This document shows positions 17,449 to 27,396 of a stretch of DNA of 64,000 bases, in pieces. A model generated the notes under the pieces. It saw only the letters and a program-made list of their open reading frames with translations. It did not search any database and was not told the DNA's origin. The stretch's first letter is position 1; every line of letters starts with the position of its first letter. Source of the stretch: Clostridia bacterium. GTDB lineage: Bacteria; Bacillota; Clostridia; Acetivibrionales; DSM-2933. The stretch lies in the NCBI GenBank assembly GCA_026418275.1, contig JAOABQ010000048.1, forward strand, positions 98,358 through 162,357. The letters are read 5' to 3'. Made by a program: the position numbers and the translations under genes.

Positions 17449-20400
17449 TTATCTTATCCGCTTTTTCCGTTGATTTTGTAATAACATCCTGCGATGCTCA
17501 TAAGTATTTTCTTTATCCATTTTTTTCTCCACCGCTTGCTCACCCAATGACTCTTTTTCAATTCTTGCAATCTCGGCAGCAAGGGAGTAAGGGGTTAACT
17601 TTTCATATAAGCTTACTGTCGGGATATCAATACCAAATTCCTTTTTCAGCTTGCTAACTACACTGATCGCGATCAGGGAGTTGCCACCCAGCTCAAAAAA
17701 GTTATCGTTCCGTCCTATTTTATCAATCTCCAGCTCATCGCCCCATATCCCGGCGACTATTTTTTCCTTTTCCGTATAAGGTGGAACATAAGGCGTTGAT
17801 ATGGGAGGTCTTTGACTTAAAGTTTTGCTGTCTGACCGGGGGCTTTTCTTTTCTGCTTTCTTCCCCAGCTCCTTTATTCGCATACGAAGATCACCTGTTG
17901 ATACTATAACCTGCTCTTCTACAGATTGGGTAACAACGCGGTGAAAAACATCAGTGATTTCCTCCGAAGTGATTGCGAATTTATCAAATTCGGCTGTTAT
18001 ATTCCTGTGGCTTTCAGAATAAATCCAGTCAAGATTCATAGATAACCATCTTTGGTTATTTGTAAAGCTGCTTTTAACAAATCCATCCAAAAACATGTTG
18101 GCTGCAGTATATAACGATAAACCGGCACCGCCAAGAACAGAGGTGATTGAAGAAACCAATAGAACAAAGTCCGGATTTACCTGCCGGGCAATCTCCGCCA
18201 GCAGGGCCGTTCCCTTAATTTTGGCTTCAAACTGCTCCAGGGCATCTTTGGCTTCATAATCTGCAAGAAGTTTCACAGCCCGTCCTCCTGTTATTCCTGC
18301 GCAGTGAATCACCCCATTCAAGGCGCCAAATTGTTTCTCCCTTGTGTTAACAAGGGCTTCCAGTTGAGCCGCATCAGCGATATTGGCTTGATGTACAAGC
18401 ACGTTACCTCCCAGCTCCTCCAACTCAATAATTTTCTTGATTTGAGAAGAAAAGGGTGAATTGCTCTTTAAGTGTTGCTGCCAGGCAGCACGATCGGGAA
18501 AAGGACTGCGTCCGGTCAATATAATATTTGCCTTATAAAATCTAGCGAGGTATTCAGCAAAAATTAAGCCTAATTTCCCCAAGCCCCCTGTGATCAAATA
18601 TGTCCCTTTTTCTCTGAATGAACAGCGTTCATGAGGGTTTTTACCTAAAGACAGGGGTTGTATTTCCTGGATAAACCGATATGTTTTGCGGTAAGCTATT
18701 TCACTTTCCATGGGTTCGGATAAAATCTCTGTAAGAAATTGCTCCGTGCAGCTTTTATCCCATTGCCAAATATCTATTGTATGGCAGGTTATACCGTTGT
18801 ACTCTTGAGGTATTGTTTTTGCTAACCCGCAATAAAGTCCACTATAAGGATTGACCACATCATTATGCTCTACCTTGTAGGTATTTGTTCCGGCAATCCA
18901 CAGGGAGGATAAATGGCGGAAGCCTTTGTTTTCCCATGCCTTTATGAGATATATCAATGCATCAAACCCGTAGAGCTTCATGTCATCAAACACTTCTGTT
19001 TCCCTTGGAAGCCATAGGTATATCAGCTTTTGGGGCATCACTTTTCTCCCCTTCAAATCATCTAACAAAGCACAATAATCCTCACTGCTGCCTGGAGAAA
19101 TGGTAAACGTATCCTCTTCTGTCTTTTGGAAGTGCTCACCGCAAGCAACCGTAATGATATGCTGTTTATTCCTTTTTAAAAGTGATAAAAAAGCTCCAGA
19201 AAAATCATCATTCCTGATAAAAACCAGCCATGATTCGGTGTTTACAGTCATGGGCGGGGGCGGAGCCGGTGTACGCTTCCAGACCGGCATATAAAACCAT
19301 TTTGATATGTCGGTATTTTTTTCAATTGTATCAGGCTCTTTCGGAGTTTCCTTTTCAAAAGCAGCCGGATTTATCCAGTAAGACTGCCTTTCAAATGGAT
19401 ATCCGGGAAGTGGAATCCGCCTGAAATTCAAATTTTCGTAATAATCCTTTATTTGAATTGATCCGCCATAGCAAAGATATCTTCCGAATATATATGCTAA
19501 ATGCTCCCTTTGTTTATTGTGATTTTCACAAGCGCAGATAAGAGGCAAAATTTCATCTCGACGTTCAGGGCTTATTACAGCTTTTATAGATTTGCTTGTT
19601 GCGTTGTTTCCTGCCCCCAGTTCAAGAAACAGGTAGCTTGGTTCTTCGAGAAGCTGGGCGAATCCTTTGTCCATACTGGTAGGTATAAACCTGACATTTG
19701 CCCAATAAGCCGCATTCAATGCATTCTGCTCGGTAATCCATAAACCTGTTAATGGATTCATTAAAGGAATTTTGGGAGCCTTCAACCGTATTTCCTTTAA
19801 ATATAATGTAATAGCGTCAACTATTGCTTTCAGGCCATTCTCAGATATAGAAGCTATTTCCGAAACAAGGACAATACCTTGTTGTTCAAACAGGCTGCTG
19901 TATTCCATTACGATCGATAAGGCTTCCTCCAAAGACATAATACCTGCAATACATGCTGCGCTGTATTCACCAAGGCCGCTGCCTATTAAGGCTGACGGGT
20001 TTATTCCCTTTTTAATAAGCAATTGTGCAAGGGCATATTCGAAAGCAAAGAACAAAGGAAAAACATCGCTGATTTTTGGGGTATCCGGATTGTCTTCACA
20101 TAGAAAGCTGCGGATATCCTTGTTTAATTTTAGCAGAACAATTTGGGCGCATCTGTCCACTGATTCCTTAAACTGTGGCACCTTTTTATAAAGGTCATAG
20201 CCTGCAGTTATATATTGCTCCCCATGATCGGGAAATACAAAAACAGCAGGACGGTTTATCTTATCACAATGAATGACAGGTATTTCTTCTCTTTTATCCG
20301 GAGATAGTTTGCTTATCATTTCATCTGTGCTTTCACAAACAATAAATTGTCGGTATGGAAACATCTTGCGTCCTACATGCAGGGTGTATCCAATTTCACC

Positions 20401-21852
20401 AGTTGAAGCTTGTTTGTTGCTTAATAAATATTTATGTAAATCCTCACATTTCCTTTTAAGGGCAGCTTCCGATCTTGCTGAAAGAAGTAATATCTCTTTC
20501 CTGCTTTTCAAGGGGGATGCTTCGTCATCCAATTGCTGCGGGGGCTCTTCCAAAACAATAAAAGCATTGGTTCCACCGATTCCAAGAGAGTTTACACCTG
20601 CTCTTCGAGGTGTTTTTGAATCACTCCATTTTTTAAGTTGGGTATTAACATAAAAGGGGGAATTTATAAAATCGATTTTGGGGTTCGGTTCGTTAAAGCT
20701 TATTGTGGGAGGAATTTCTTTATTTTTTAATGCCAGTACAGTTTTTATAACTCCCGTTACACCTGAAGCAGCATCCAAATGTCCGATATTTGTTTTAACA
20801 GAGCCTAATGCGCAGTATTGCTTGTAGCGGAAGCCTTCTTCTCCAAAGAATGATTTTGTAAGTGCTGCTACCTCCACAGGATCTCCATATACCGTTCCGG
20901 TGCCATGTGCTTCAACGTAGCTTACAGACTCCGGTGAAACATCTGCCAAAGCGAGCGCGCGTGTTATCAGTTCTACCTGGCCATCCACACTTGGGGCTGT
21001 ATATCCAACCTTTTGTGAGCCGTCGTTATTGATGGCTGTACTTTTTATAACAGCATGAATTGTGTCATTATCCTCTAGGGCTTCAGAAAGCCGTTTTAGT
21101 AGGAGGATACCTACGCCATTTCCAAATACAGTACCGCAGCTTTTCTTATCAAAGGCTCTGCATTTGCCATCCGGTGACATAATTCCACCCTCTTGATAAA
21201 AGTAGCCTGTCCGCTGGGGCACATATATGGAGACTCCCCCTGCTAAAGCCATATCACACTCATAATTTAATAATGCATTACATGCAAAATGAATGGCTAC
21301 AAGTGAGCTTGAGCAAGCCGTCTGAATATCTACCGCCGGTCCTTTCAAATTCATATGGTAGGCTACCCTTGTGCTTAGAAAATTCTTATCATTTCCAACC
21401 ATTACTTCAAAGTCATTTTGCCAGTTAGAATATAACGGGTTTTTCATAAGGTTAAATAAGAGGTATGTATTCAAGGAGGAGCTTCCATACACCCCTATAG
21501 CACCGGAATAGCTCTCAGGAGAGTAGCCTCCATTCTCTAAGGCATTCCATGCACACTCCAGAAAAATTCTCTGCTGGGGATCTAAAAGCTTTGCTTCCTT
21601 TGGAGAATAACCGAAAAACCCCGCATCAAAACAGTCAATGGAATCAATGGTTGATGCTGCCTTAACAAAATTAGGTGCTTTTATATGTTCTTCCGGTACG
21701 CCAAGCTTATATAGTTCCTCATCACTAAAAAATCTTATTCCTTCTTTTCCATCTTTTAAGTTCTGCCAGAAGCTATCAAGATCAGGTGCTCCGGGATAGC
21801 GCCCGGACATACCGATGATAGCAATCTCATTTTTAAAATTTTCGTATTGCAT
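17449..21852 (-). CDS. Type I PKS module: KS-pseudoAT-KR-ACP
   Basis: A 1,467-residue polyketide synthase predicted to accept the aminoacyl chain from the upstream NRPS. The ketosynthase (about 8-430) is intact: Cys180 (TACSSSL), His316 (EAHGTGT) and His358 (IGHLDAASG). The AT-like region (about 530-800) starts FPDHGEQ instead of PGQGSQ and has GSGLGE instead of GHSLGE (Ser625, Gly626). Only about 68 residues separate this from PKIPLMNPLTG, where about 140 are usual, so the His-bearing subdomain is gone. The ketoreductase looks active: TGGLGKLG cofactor loop, Ser1235 and Tyr1248 in SLYTAAN. The ACP has Ser1392 in GGNSL. The tail is basic and helical (MLLQNQRKKRIR), like that of the NRPS. AGAGGAGAG precedes the ATG. 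Expected product step: C2 extension with reduction to beta-hydroxyl. Confidence 0.93.
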   Translation of the reverse strand: MQYENFKNEIAIIGMSGRYPGAPDLDSFWQNLKDGKEGIRFFSDEELYKLGVPEEHIKAPNFVKAASTIDSIDCFDAGFFGYSPKEAKLLDPQQRIFLECAWNALENGGYSPESYSGAIGVYGSSSLNTYLLFNLMKNPLYSNWQNDFEVMVGNDKNFLSTRVAYHMNLKGPAVDIQTACSSSLVAIHFACNALLNYECDMALAGGVSIYVPQRTGYFYQEGGIMSPDGKCRAFDKKSCGTVFGNGVGILLLKRLSEALEDNDTIHAVIKSTAINNDGSQKVGYTAPSVDGQVELITRALALADVSPESVSYVEAHGTGTVYGDPVEVAALTKSFFGEEGFRYKQYCALGSVKTNIGHLDAASGVTGVIKTVLALKNKEIPPTISFNEPNPKIDFINSPFYVNTQLKKWSDSKTPRRAGVNSLGIGGTNAFIVLEEPPQQLDDEASPLKSRKEILLLSARSEAALKRKCEDLHKYLLSNKQASTGEIGYTLHVGRKMFPYRQFIVCESTDEMISKLSPDKREEIPVIHCDKINRPAVFVFPDHGEQYITAGYDLYKKVPQFKESVDRCAQIVLLKLNKDIRSFLCEDNPDTPKISDVFPLFFAFEYALAQLLIKKGINPSALIGSGLGEYSAACIAGIMSLEEALSIVMEYSSLFEQQGIVLVSEIASISENGLKAIVDAITLYLKEIRLKAPKIPLMNPLTGLWITEQNALNAAYWANVRFIPTSMDKGFAQLLEEPSYLFLELGAGNNATSKSIKAVISPERRDEILPLICACENHNKQREHLAYIFGRYLCYGGSIQIKDYYENLNFRRIPLPGYPFERQSYWINPAAFEKETPKEPDTIEKNTDISKWFYMPVWKRTPAPPPPMTVNTESWLVFIRNDDFSGAFLSLLKRNKQHIITVACGEHFQKTEEDTFTISPGSSEDYCALLDDLKGRKVMPQKLIYLWLPRETEVFDDMKLYGFDALIYLIKAWENKGFRHLSSLWIAGTNTYKVEHNDVVNPYSGLYCGLAKTIPQEYNGITCHTIDIWQWDKSCTEQFLTEILSEPMESEIAYRKTYRFIQEIQPLSLGKNPHERCSFREKGTYLITGGLGKLGLIFAEYLARFYKANIILTGRSPFPDRAAWQQHLKSNSPFSSQIKKIIELEELGGNVLVHQANIADAAQLEALVNTREKQFGALNGVIHCAGITGGRAVKLLADYEAKDALEQFEAKIKGTALLAEIARQVNPDFVLLVSSITSVLGGAGLSLYTAANMFLDGFVKSSFTNNQRWLSMNLDWIYSESHRNITAEFDKFAITSEEITDVFHRVVTQSVEEQVIVSTGDLRMRIKELGKKAEKKSPRSDSKTLSQRPPISTPYVPPYTEKEKIVAGIWGDELEIDKIGRNDNFFELGGNSLIAISVVSKLKKEFGIDIPTVSLYEKLTPYSLAAEIARIEKESLGEQAVEKKMDKENTYEHRRMLLQNQRKKRIR

Positions 21853-22015
21853 TTTTGCTCTCCTCTATTGTATATTGAACGCACTATGTTTTTTATATAG
21901 GGCACTTCAATTACCTTAATTTCTACCGCAACAAGCAATTATTCCATGAAAATTTCTCAGTGCGATTTATATAAATTGCTTTATGCAGTCCCAAGCCTGC
22001 AGTCCAGCTACGCTG

Positions 22016-25000
22016 CTAAACCTTGGGCGTTCTCATTCTGCGCTGCCGTACTTCCATTTGTTTTTTAGCTCTGCTGAGCCCTTCAGTTATTCCACTTCTA
22101 TCATTTTCCTTAAATGATCCGGAGATATATCTTGCCAGGTCATTAACCGTGGTATATTCAAACAAAATAAAAATGGGTATATTGGTTTTAAACTGATGAT
22201 TGATTTTGTCTTGCACTTCGGGCATTAGTAAGGAGTGACCGCCCAGATCAAAGAAATTATCGTATATGCTGATTTTATCTACCTTCAATACCTGCCTCCA
22301 TATTTCTGCTATCTGTTCCTCGTACCGGCCTTTTGGAACGACATATTTACCGGACTCTGAAGTGGCTGAAGGTGCTGGAAGCAGCTTATAATCTATCTTG
22401 CCGTTTGGTGTCAAAGGAATGCTTTCCAGTTTAATAACATGTGCCGGCAACATATACTCAGGAAGTTCCTTTGAAAGAAAGTGGCGGATTTCACTCGTTG
22501 TAGGTTGAGGTAAACCCGGGTGAGCAATAATATAGGCAACAATCCTTTTATCATCCGGCTGAAAGTTATAGGTGGTTACAATACAATCCTTGACAGCCTC
22601 ATGTTTTAAGATTAATGTTTCTATTTCACCTAATTCAATTCTGTGACCGCGTATTTTTATTTGAAAATCATTTCTTCCGATTAATTCAATATTTCCATTG
22701 GGAAGAAAGCGTGCCAAATCGCCGGATTTATAGAGCCTGCTGCCTTTGGCCGCTGCAAACGGATTGGGAATAAATACTTGACTGGTTACTTCCGGGAGGT
22801 TTAAGTATCCCCTTGCCACGCCTAAACCGCCAATATATATTTCACCCTTCACTCCAATAGGGCATGGCTGAAGATTTTCATCCAGAATATAGATTTCAGT
22901 ATTTGCAATAGGCCTTCCGATTGAAACGGAGCCCCGGGTGTTTTTACGCACCTCATAGCTGGTTGAATATACGGTAGTTTCTGTCGGGCCATATTGATTC
23001 AATAGACGGGCATTGCAATTCTTTCTTATTTTATTGGCCAGCTCAACAGGCAAAATTTCTCCTCCGGCGATATAGGTATGCACAGTCTGAAGCACTTCAA
23101 AAGCACTCTCATTTTGTAATATGTGCCGTAAAAGGGCAGGTGTGCATTGCACGATTTCAGGCTTGTATTTTTCCGCCTGGCTGAAAAAGCTGGTGTCGCC
23201 TGTATCCAATGCTGCATGCTCGGATAAAAATAAAACCCTGAACCCCCTGGTTAAGCTCCACCACAAATCTAAAACAGATATGTCAAAAGCAATATTGTTA
23301 AGGGATGTCACTGTAGCTGCAGAATAACATCCTATGGTTTCGTCCATTCCATTCATGAAGTTCACGACATTCCCTTGTTCTACCATAACGCCTTTAGGCA
23401 GTCCTGTGGATCCGGATGTGTAAAGGATATATGCCAGATTTCCGGAACTTCCGGATCGTGCAGGGTTTACAGAAGGATAGGCCGATATCTCTTCTTTATC
23501 AGCATCAATTACTTTTCCTGCATAGCCTTCAAAAACATTCAAATAACGTTCTTGCGTAATTACAATATGAGTGGAAGAATCCTCCAATATCCAGTTGATT
23601 CGGTTTTTGGGCAAGGAAGGGTTCAAAGGCAGATATGCCCCTCCCGCTTTCATTATTGCGAGAAGAATTACAATTAATTCAGGTGTTCTGGCCAGCATGA
23701 CTCCTACTAAGGTTTCAGAACCAACGCCTGCGGCTTTTAAATAATGCGCCCATTGATTTACCCGGCTATTAAGATCTGCATAGCTGATTACCGTATTTTC
23801 AAAAACAACAGCCTCTTTGTCCGATTGTATTTCTACCTGTTTTTCAAAAAGTGACGGGATGGTTTCTTTTGAAGAAGGCTTTTCCGTTTGATTCCAGGCA
23901 TATACTGTTTTTTTATATTCACCCTCGGGCATTATCTGTATTTTGTATATTGGCTGACCCGGATTTAACGATAATTCTTCCAGCACTTTATTAAAATAGC
24001 AGATGAACCTTCTGATTGTTGATGGCTTAAATAATTGGGTATTATATTGGAAGGCGGCAAATAATGTACCTTTTGATTCTCCCATCTGTAAATTGAGATC
24101 AAACTGGGTTGACTTGTTCTTAATGGGATGAAGAGCTACATTTAGCTCTCCAAGCACAGCTTGGGCTTCGGGACGGTTTAAGGCAAAAGGAACCAGATCT
24201 ATACCTTCGATCTGTGGACTCTGTTGGTACGCAAACATAACCTGGAATACGGGAGAGGTGCTGGGGTCTTTTTCAATATGTAATTTTTCTCTCAGCATAG
24301 GAAAAGGATATGTTTGTTTTTCCAGGGCATGAACAACATTTTGGCTGACCGTCTTAATAATTTCCTGAAAACCTGAGGATTTGTCCAGCTTTGTCCGCAT
24401 TACAACAGGATTCACAAAATAGCCGAGCAAGTTTGAATATTCGGCTTTATGGCGGCCTGTTGCCGGAGTTCCAAGTATTATGTCCTGCTGTCCTGTAATT
24501 CGGAATAAAAATATTTTAAATGCGGCTAAAAGTGTCATATACATTGTTACGCCGGAATCACCGGCAATTTTTTTCAACCTTTCGGTAATCTCCGGAGCTA
24601 TTGTAAACTCCTTGACAGATCCCTTGAAGGATTGTATTGGCGGTCTTGGATAATCAAAAGGTAAAGCCATGACAGGCAATGGGCCTGCTAGCTCTTTTCT
24701 CCAAAATTCCAGATCTTCCTTACCTTTTTCCGACTCCAAATAGTCATTTTGTTCTTGAACGTACAATAAATACTGGCTTTGGAGTGATTGCAGCTCTACA
24801 GGCTTTTTATTTATAAGACAGGTATAAACCTTGCCAATTTCATTGAATAATATAGAAAGCGACCAGAAATCTGAAATAATGTGATGAATAGTCAGCAGGA
24901 GGATTTGTTTGTTCTCACAGCCCTGATACAAACGAATACGGAAAAGCACGTCGTTTTTTAAATCAAACGGCTTATGGGCCTCCGTTCTTATGAGCTTGTC

Positions 25001-27346
25001 CACCTCCAGCTTGCTTAAACCCTGCACATCTATTTGTTTAAAATCGATTTTTGCCTCATCGGATATGAACTGAACCATTTTATTATCCTTTAATCCGAAG
25101 GTTGTGCGTAAGGCGGGATGACGCTTTGCCAGAACTTCGAAAACTTCTTTTAAAACCGGAATATCTATCGGTACATTTACATTAACCGCATAATATAAAT
25201 TGTATGCTGAATTTTTCGGATCCAGCCTTTGCAAATATAACAGTGCCTGCTGCCCATACGAAAGGGGGCCTGAAGAAAGGCAAATCTCTTCTTGGGAAGG
25301 CGGTAGCTGTTCTTTTTTATTTAAGATGATCTCCTCTGCAATTGCTTTTAGGCTGCTGTCTGTTAAAAGCCGCTGCAAAGAGATGGTCACATTCAACTCA
25401 GACTCCACCAAGTGTTGAAACTCAACTGCGCGTACGGAATCAAGTCCATACTGAAGCAAGGGTGTATCTTTTAATATCCTCTCCTTTGAAATATTTAAAA
25501 TCAGGGATGCTTTATTTTCCAAATATTCAATCAATAAACCGGATTTATATTCCAAAGTAATGCCTGGATCTGCCAGATATTCAGAGACCGATAAGGAAGT
25601 CACTTCCTCCGGACCATTTCCGCCCTGGTTGGCTTCGGATAATTTTTCTCTTGAAATGGGAGACAGCTGATTTGCAAGGTAGGCTTTTTTGCAGGAAAAA
25701 CGGCAAATCTTGCCGCTGGAGGTTTTTATTATAGATTTTCTGGGCAGCAGGACGATATCATATGGCTGCACCTGATATTCTTCCATAACAGCCTTTCTGA
25801 TTTTGTCTATAACCAGATCCCAATCTTCGCTGCTTCGTTTGGATACCTCCTGGGTTATTACCAAGCGCTCTTCCCCATCCACATCCACTGAAAAAACGGC
25901 TCCTGCATTTACCGATAATGAGGCATGCACTTTTTCAACGGTTGCTTCAATATCCTGAGGATAATAATTGCGCCCGCGAATGATTATCAAATCCTTCAAA
26001 CGTCCTGCAACATATAATTCACCCTCATGAATATACCCTAAATCCCCTGTTCGTAGAAAAGGACCTTCATTTGTATCTTTAGTGTACGCATGAAAGGTTG
26101 TTTTCGTTAATTCTTCTTTTCCCCAATAGCCTTGTGCCACGCTATCGCCCTTAACCCATATTTCACCGATTTCATCCTGGCTGCAGGCCGTAAATGTTTC
26201 GGGATTAACGATTGAAACTTTTTGATCCTTTACGGGAGAACCGTTACTTACCAATATTTTTCCGTTTTCCATTACGGGAATAACCTTTGATTTTTCTAAA
26301 CTTTTTTTATCTATTGTATGTGTTTTTACCGGTTCGGACAGCTTTTTCCCCGAAACAATCAGGGTTGCTTCTGCCAGGCCATAGCAGGGATAAAAAGCGG
26401 ATGAATTGAAGCCTGCCGGAGCAAATGTTTGAGCAAAGCGTTCCATGGTTTCGAACCTTACCGGTTCAGCACCGTTAAATGCAGTTTTCCAGGAGCTTAA
26501 GTCAAGACTTTCTATTGTAGCTTTGGAGACTCTGCGGATACAAAGTTCATAAGCGAAGTTATTGCCTCCGCTTGTGGTTGCTTTAGAGTTGGAAATTGTT
26601 TCAAGCCAAAATGCAGGATTTTTTATGAAGCTTAAAGGAGACATCAAAATAACAGGGAACCCGCCATATAAAGGCTGCAGGATACCACCAATCAGCCCCA
26701 TATCATGATAGGGAGGCAGCCAGATCACTCCACGGCTTTCATCATTATGACCAAAACAGGTATAGATATGCTGCAAATTATGGATTAGATTTTTATGGGT
26801 TAAGATGACACCTTTTGGGGTAGACGTTGAACCTGAAGTATATTGCAGAAAAGCCGGATCAGTTCCTGTAATCCGTGTTGGTTTAAAACTACTGCGATCC
26901 AGGTTTGGTAAATCATCAATGGCAATCAAATGGGAAGACTTCAATGGTGACAGCGAATCGGAATATTCTTTAATCACTCTTTTGGTACTTTTATCTGTAA
27001 GCACGATGGTTGCCTGTGAATCGACAATCACATCATCCAAACGCTGCAATGCAGAGTTCATATTGGGTGGATAAAGCGGTACGGGTGTAATTCCGGCATA
27101 TAAACAGCCAAAGAATGCTTCAATATATCCTAAGCCCGGAGAAATCAGAATCAAAGCTCTTGCCGGTATTTTTGCCACATTCTGCATATAGCCTGCCAAA
27201 GCGGCAGCTCTATTTCTTAACTCCCGATAGGTTAATGATTCTTCCCCTTTTTTACCGCTTGATAAAAAAGTATATAATATCTCATCAGGTTTTTGCTCTA
27301 TCCGCTTCTCGATTAGTTCTATTAATGTACTTGCTGTGTATTCCAT
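22016..27346 (-). CDS. FAAL-ACP-C-A-PCP lipopeptide-type NRPS loading module
   Basis: A 1,776-residue synthetase that should start the pathway. Residues 1-570 form a fatty acyl-AMP ligase (YTSGSTSTPKG; TGDLGYIHEGELYVAGR) that activates a fatty acid for the first carrier (Ser637 in YGLDSVRA). The condensation domain (about 690-1130) has the active motif HHIISDFWS (His822, Asp826). The adenylation domain (about 1160-1660) has YTSGSTGLPKG, YGPTETT and NGKIDYKLLP. Mapping onto the GrsA pocket by eye gives D-I-L-Q-I-G-Q-V-Y-K, closest to the glycine code. The PCP has Ser1705 in GGHSL. There is no epimerase or TE. The tail is basic (VRQRRMRTPKV), a probable docking element. A GTG at 27355 is in frame, but AAAGGAG is correctly spaced for ATG 27346. 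A 163-bp gap separates it from the first PKS. Confidence 0.93.
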   Translation of the reverse strand: MEYTASTLIELIEKRIEQKPDEILYTFLSSGKKGEESLTYRELRNRAAALAGYMQNVAKIPARALILISPGLGYIEAFFGCLYAGITPVPLYPPNMNSALQRLDDVIVDSQATIVLTDKSTKRVIKEYSDSLSPLKSSHLIAIDDLPNLDRSSFKPTRITGTDPAFLQYTSGSTSTPKGVILTHKNLIHNLQHIYTCFGHNDESRGVIWLPPYHDMGLIGGILQPLYGGFPVILMSPLSFIKNPAFWLETISNSKATTSGGNNFAYELCIRRVSKATIESLDLSSWKTAFNGAEPVRFETMERFAQTFAPAGFNSSAFYPCYGLAEATLIVSGKKLSEPVKTHTIDKKSLEKSKVIPVMENGKILVSNGSPVKDQKVSIVNPETFTACSQDEIGEIWVKGDSVAQGYWGKEELTKTTFHAYTKDTNEGPFLRTGDLGYIHEGELYVAGRLKDLIIIRGRNYYPQDIEATVEKVHASLSVNAGAVFSVDVDGEERLVITQEVSKRSSEDWDLVIDKIRKAVMEEYQVQPYDIVLLPRKSIIKTSSGKICRFSCKKAYLANQLSPISREKLSEANQGGNGPEEVTSLSVSEYLADPGITLEYKSGLLIEYLENKASLILNISKERILKDTPLLQYGLDSVRAVEFQHLVESELNVTISLQRLLTDSSLKAIAEEIILNKKEQLPPSQEEICLSSGPLSYGQQALLYLQRLDPKNSAYNLYYAVNVNVPIDIPVLKEVFEVLAKRHPALRTTFGLKDNKMVQFISDEAKIDFKQIDVQGLSKLEVDKLIRTEAHKPFDLKNDVLFRIRLYQGCENKQILLLTIHHIISDFWSLSILFNEIGKVYTCLINKKPVELQSLQSQYLLYVQEQNDYLESEKGKEDLEFWRKELAGPLPVMALPFDYPRPPIQSFKGSVKEFTIAPEITERLKKIAGDSGVTMYMTLLAAFKIFLFRITGQQDIILGTPATGRHKAEYSNLLGYFVNPVVMRTKLDKSSGFQEIIKTVSQNVVHALEKQTYPFPMLREKLHIEKDPSTSPVFQVMFAYQQSPQIEGIDLVPFALNRPEAQAVLGELNVALHPIKNKSTQFDLNLQMGESKGTLFAAFQYNTQLFKPSTIRRFICYFNKVLEELSLNPGQPIYKIQIMPEGEYKKTVYAWNQTEKPSSKETIPSLFEKQVEIQSDKEAVVFENTVISYADLNSRVNQWAHYLKAAGVGSETLVGVMLARTPELIVILLAIMKAGGAYLPLNPSLPKNRINWILEDSSTHIVITQERYLNVFEGYAGKVIDADKEEISAYPSVNPARSGSSGNLAYILYTSGSTGLPKGVMVEQGNVVNFMNGMDETIGCYSAATVTSLNNIAFDISVLDLWWSLTRGFRVLFLSEHAALDTGDTSFFSQAEKYKPEIVQCTPALLRHILQNESAFEVLQTVHTYIAGGEILPVELANKIRKNCNARLLNQYGPTETTVYSTSYEVRKNTRGSVSIGRPIANTEIYILDENLQPCPIGVKGEIYIGGLGVARGYLNLPEVTSQVFIPNPFAAAKGSRLYKSGDLARFLPNGNIELIGRNDFQIKIRGHRIELGEIETLILKHEAVKDCIVTTYNFQPDDKRIVAYIIAHPGLPQPTTSEIRHFLSKELPEYMLPAHVIKLESIPLTPNGKIDYKLLPAPSATSESGKYVVPKGRYEEQIAEIWRQVLKVDKISIYDNFFDLGGHSLLMPEVQDKINHQFKTNIPIFILFEYTTVNDLARYISGSFKENDRSGITEGLSRAKKQMEVRQRRMRTPKV

Positions 27347-27396
27347 TTTATGCACTCTCCTTTCTCTATTTTAATTATCTGTGTTGAAACAGTATT

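Noticed and set aside
13024..21852. Possible DH or ER domains in the PKS modules
   Set aside because: The space between the AT remnant and the KR is filled by the KR structural subdomain; no HxxxGxxxxP dehydratase motif or enoylreductase signature was seen.
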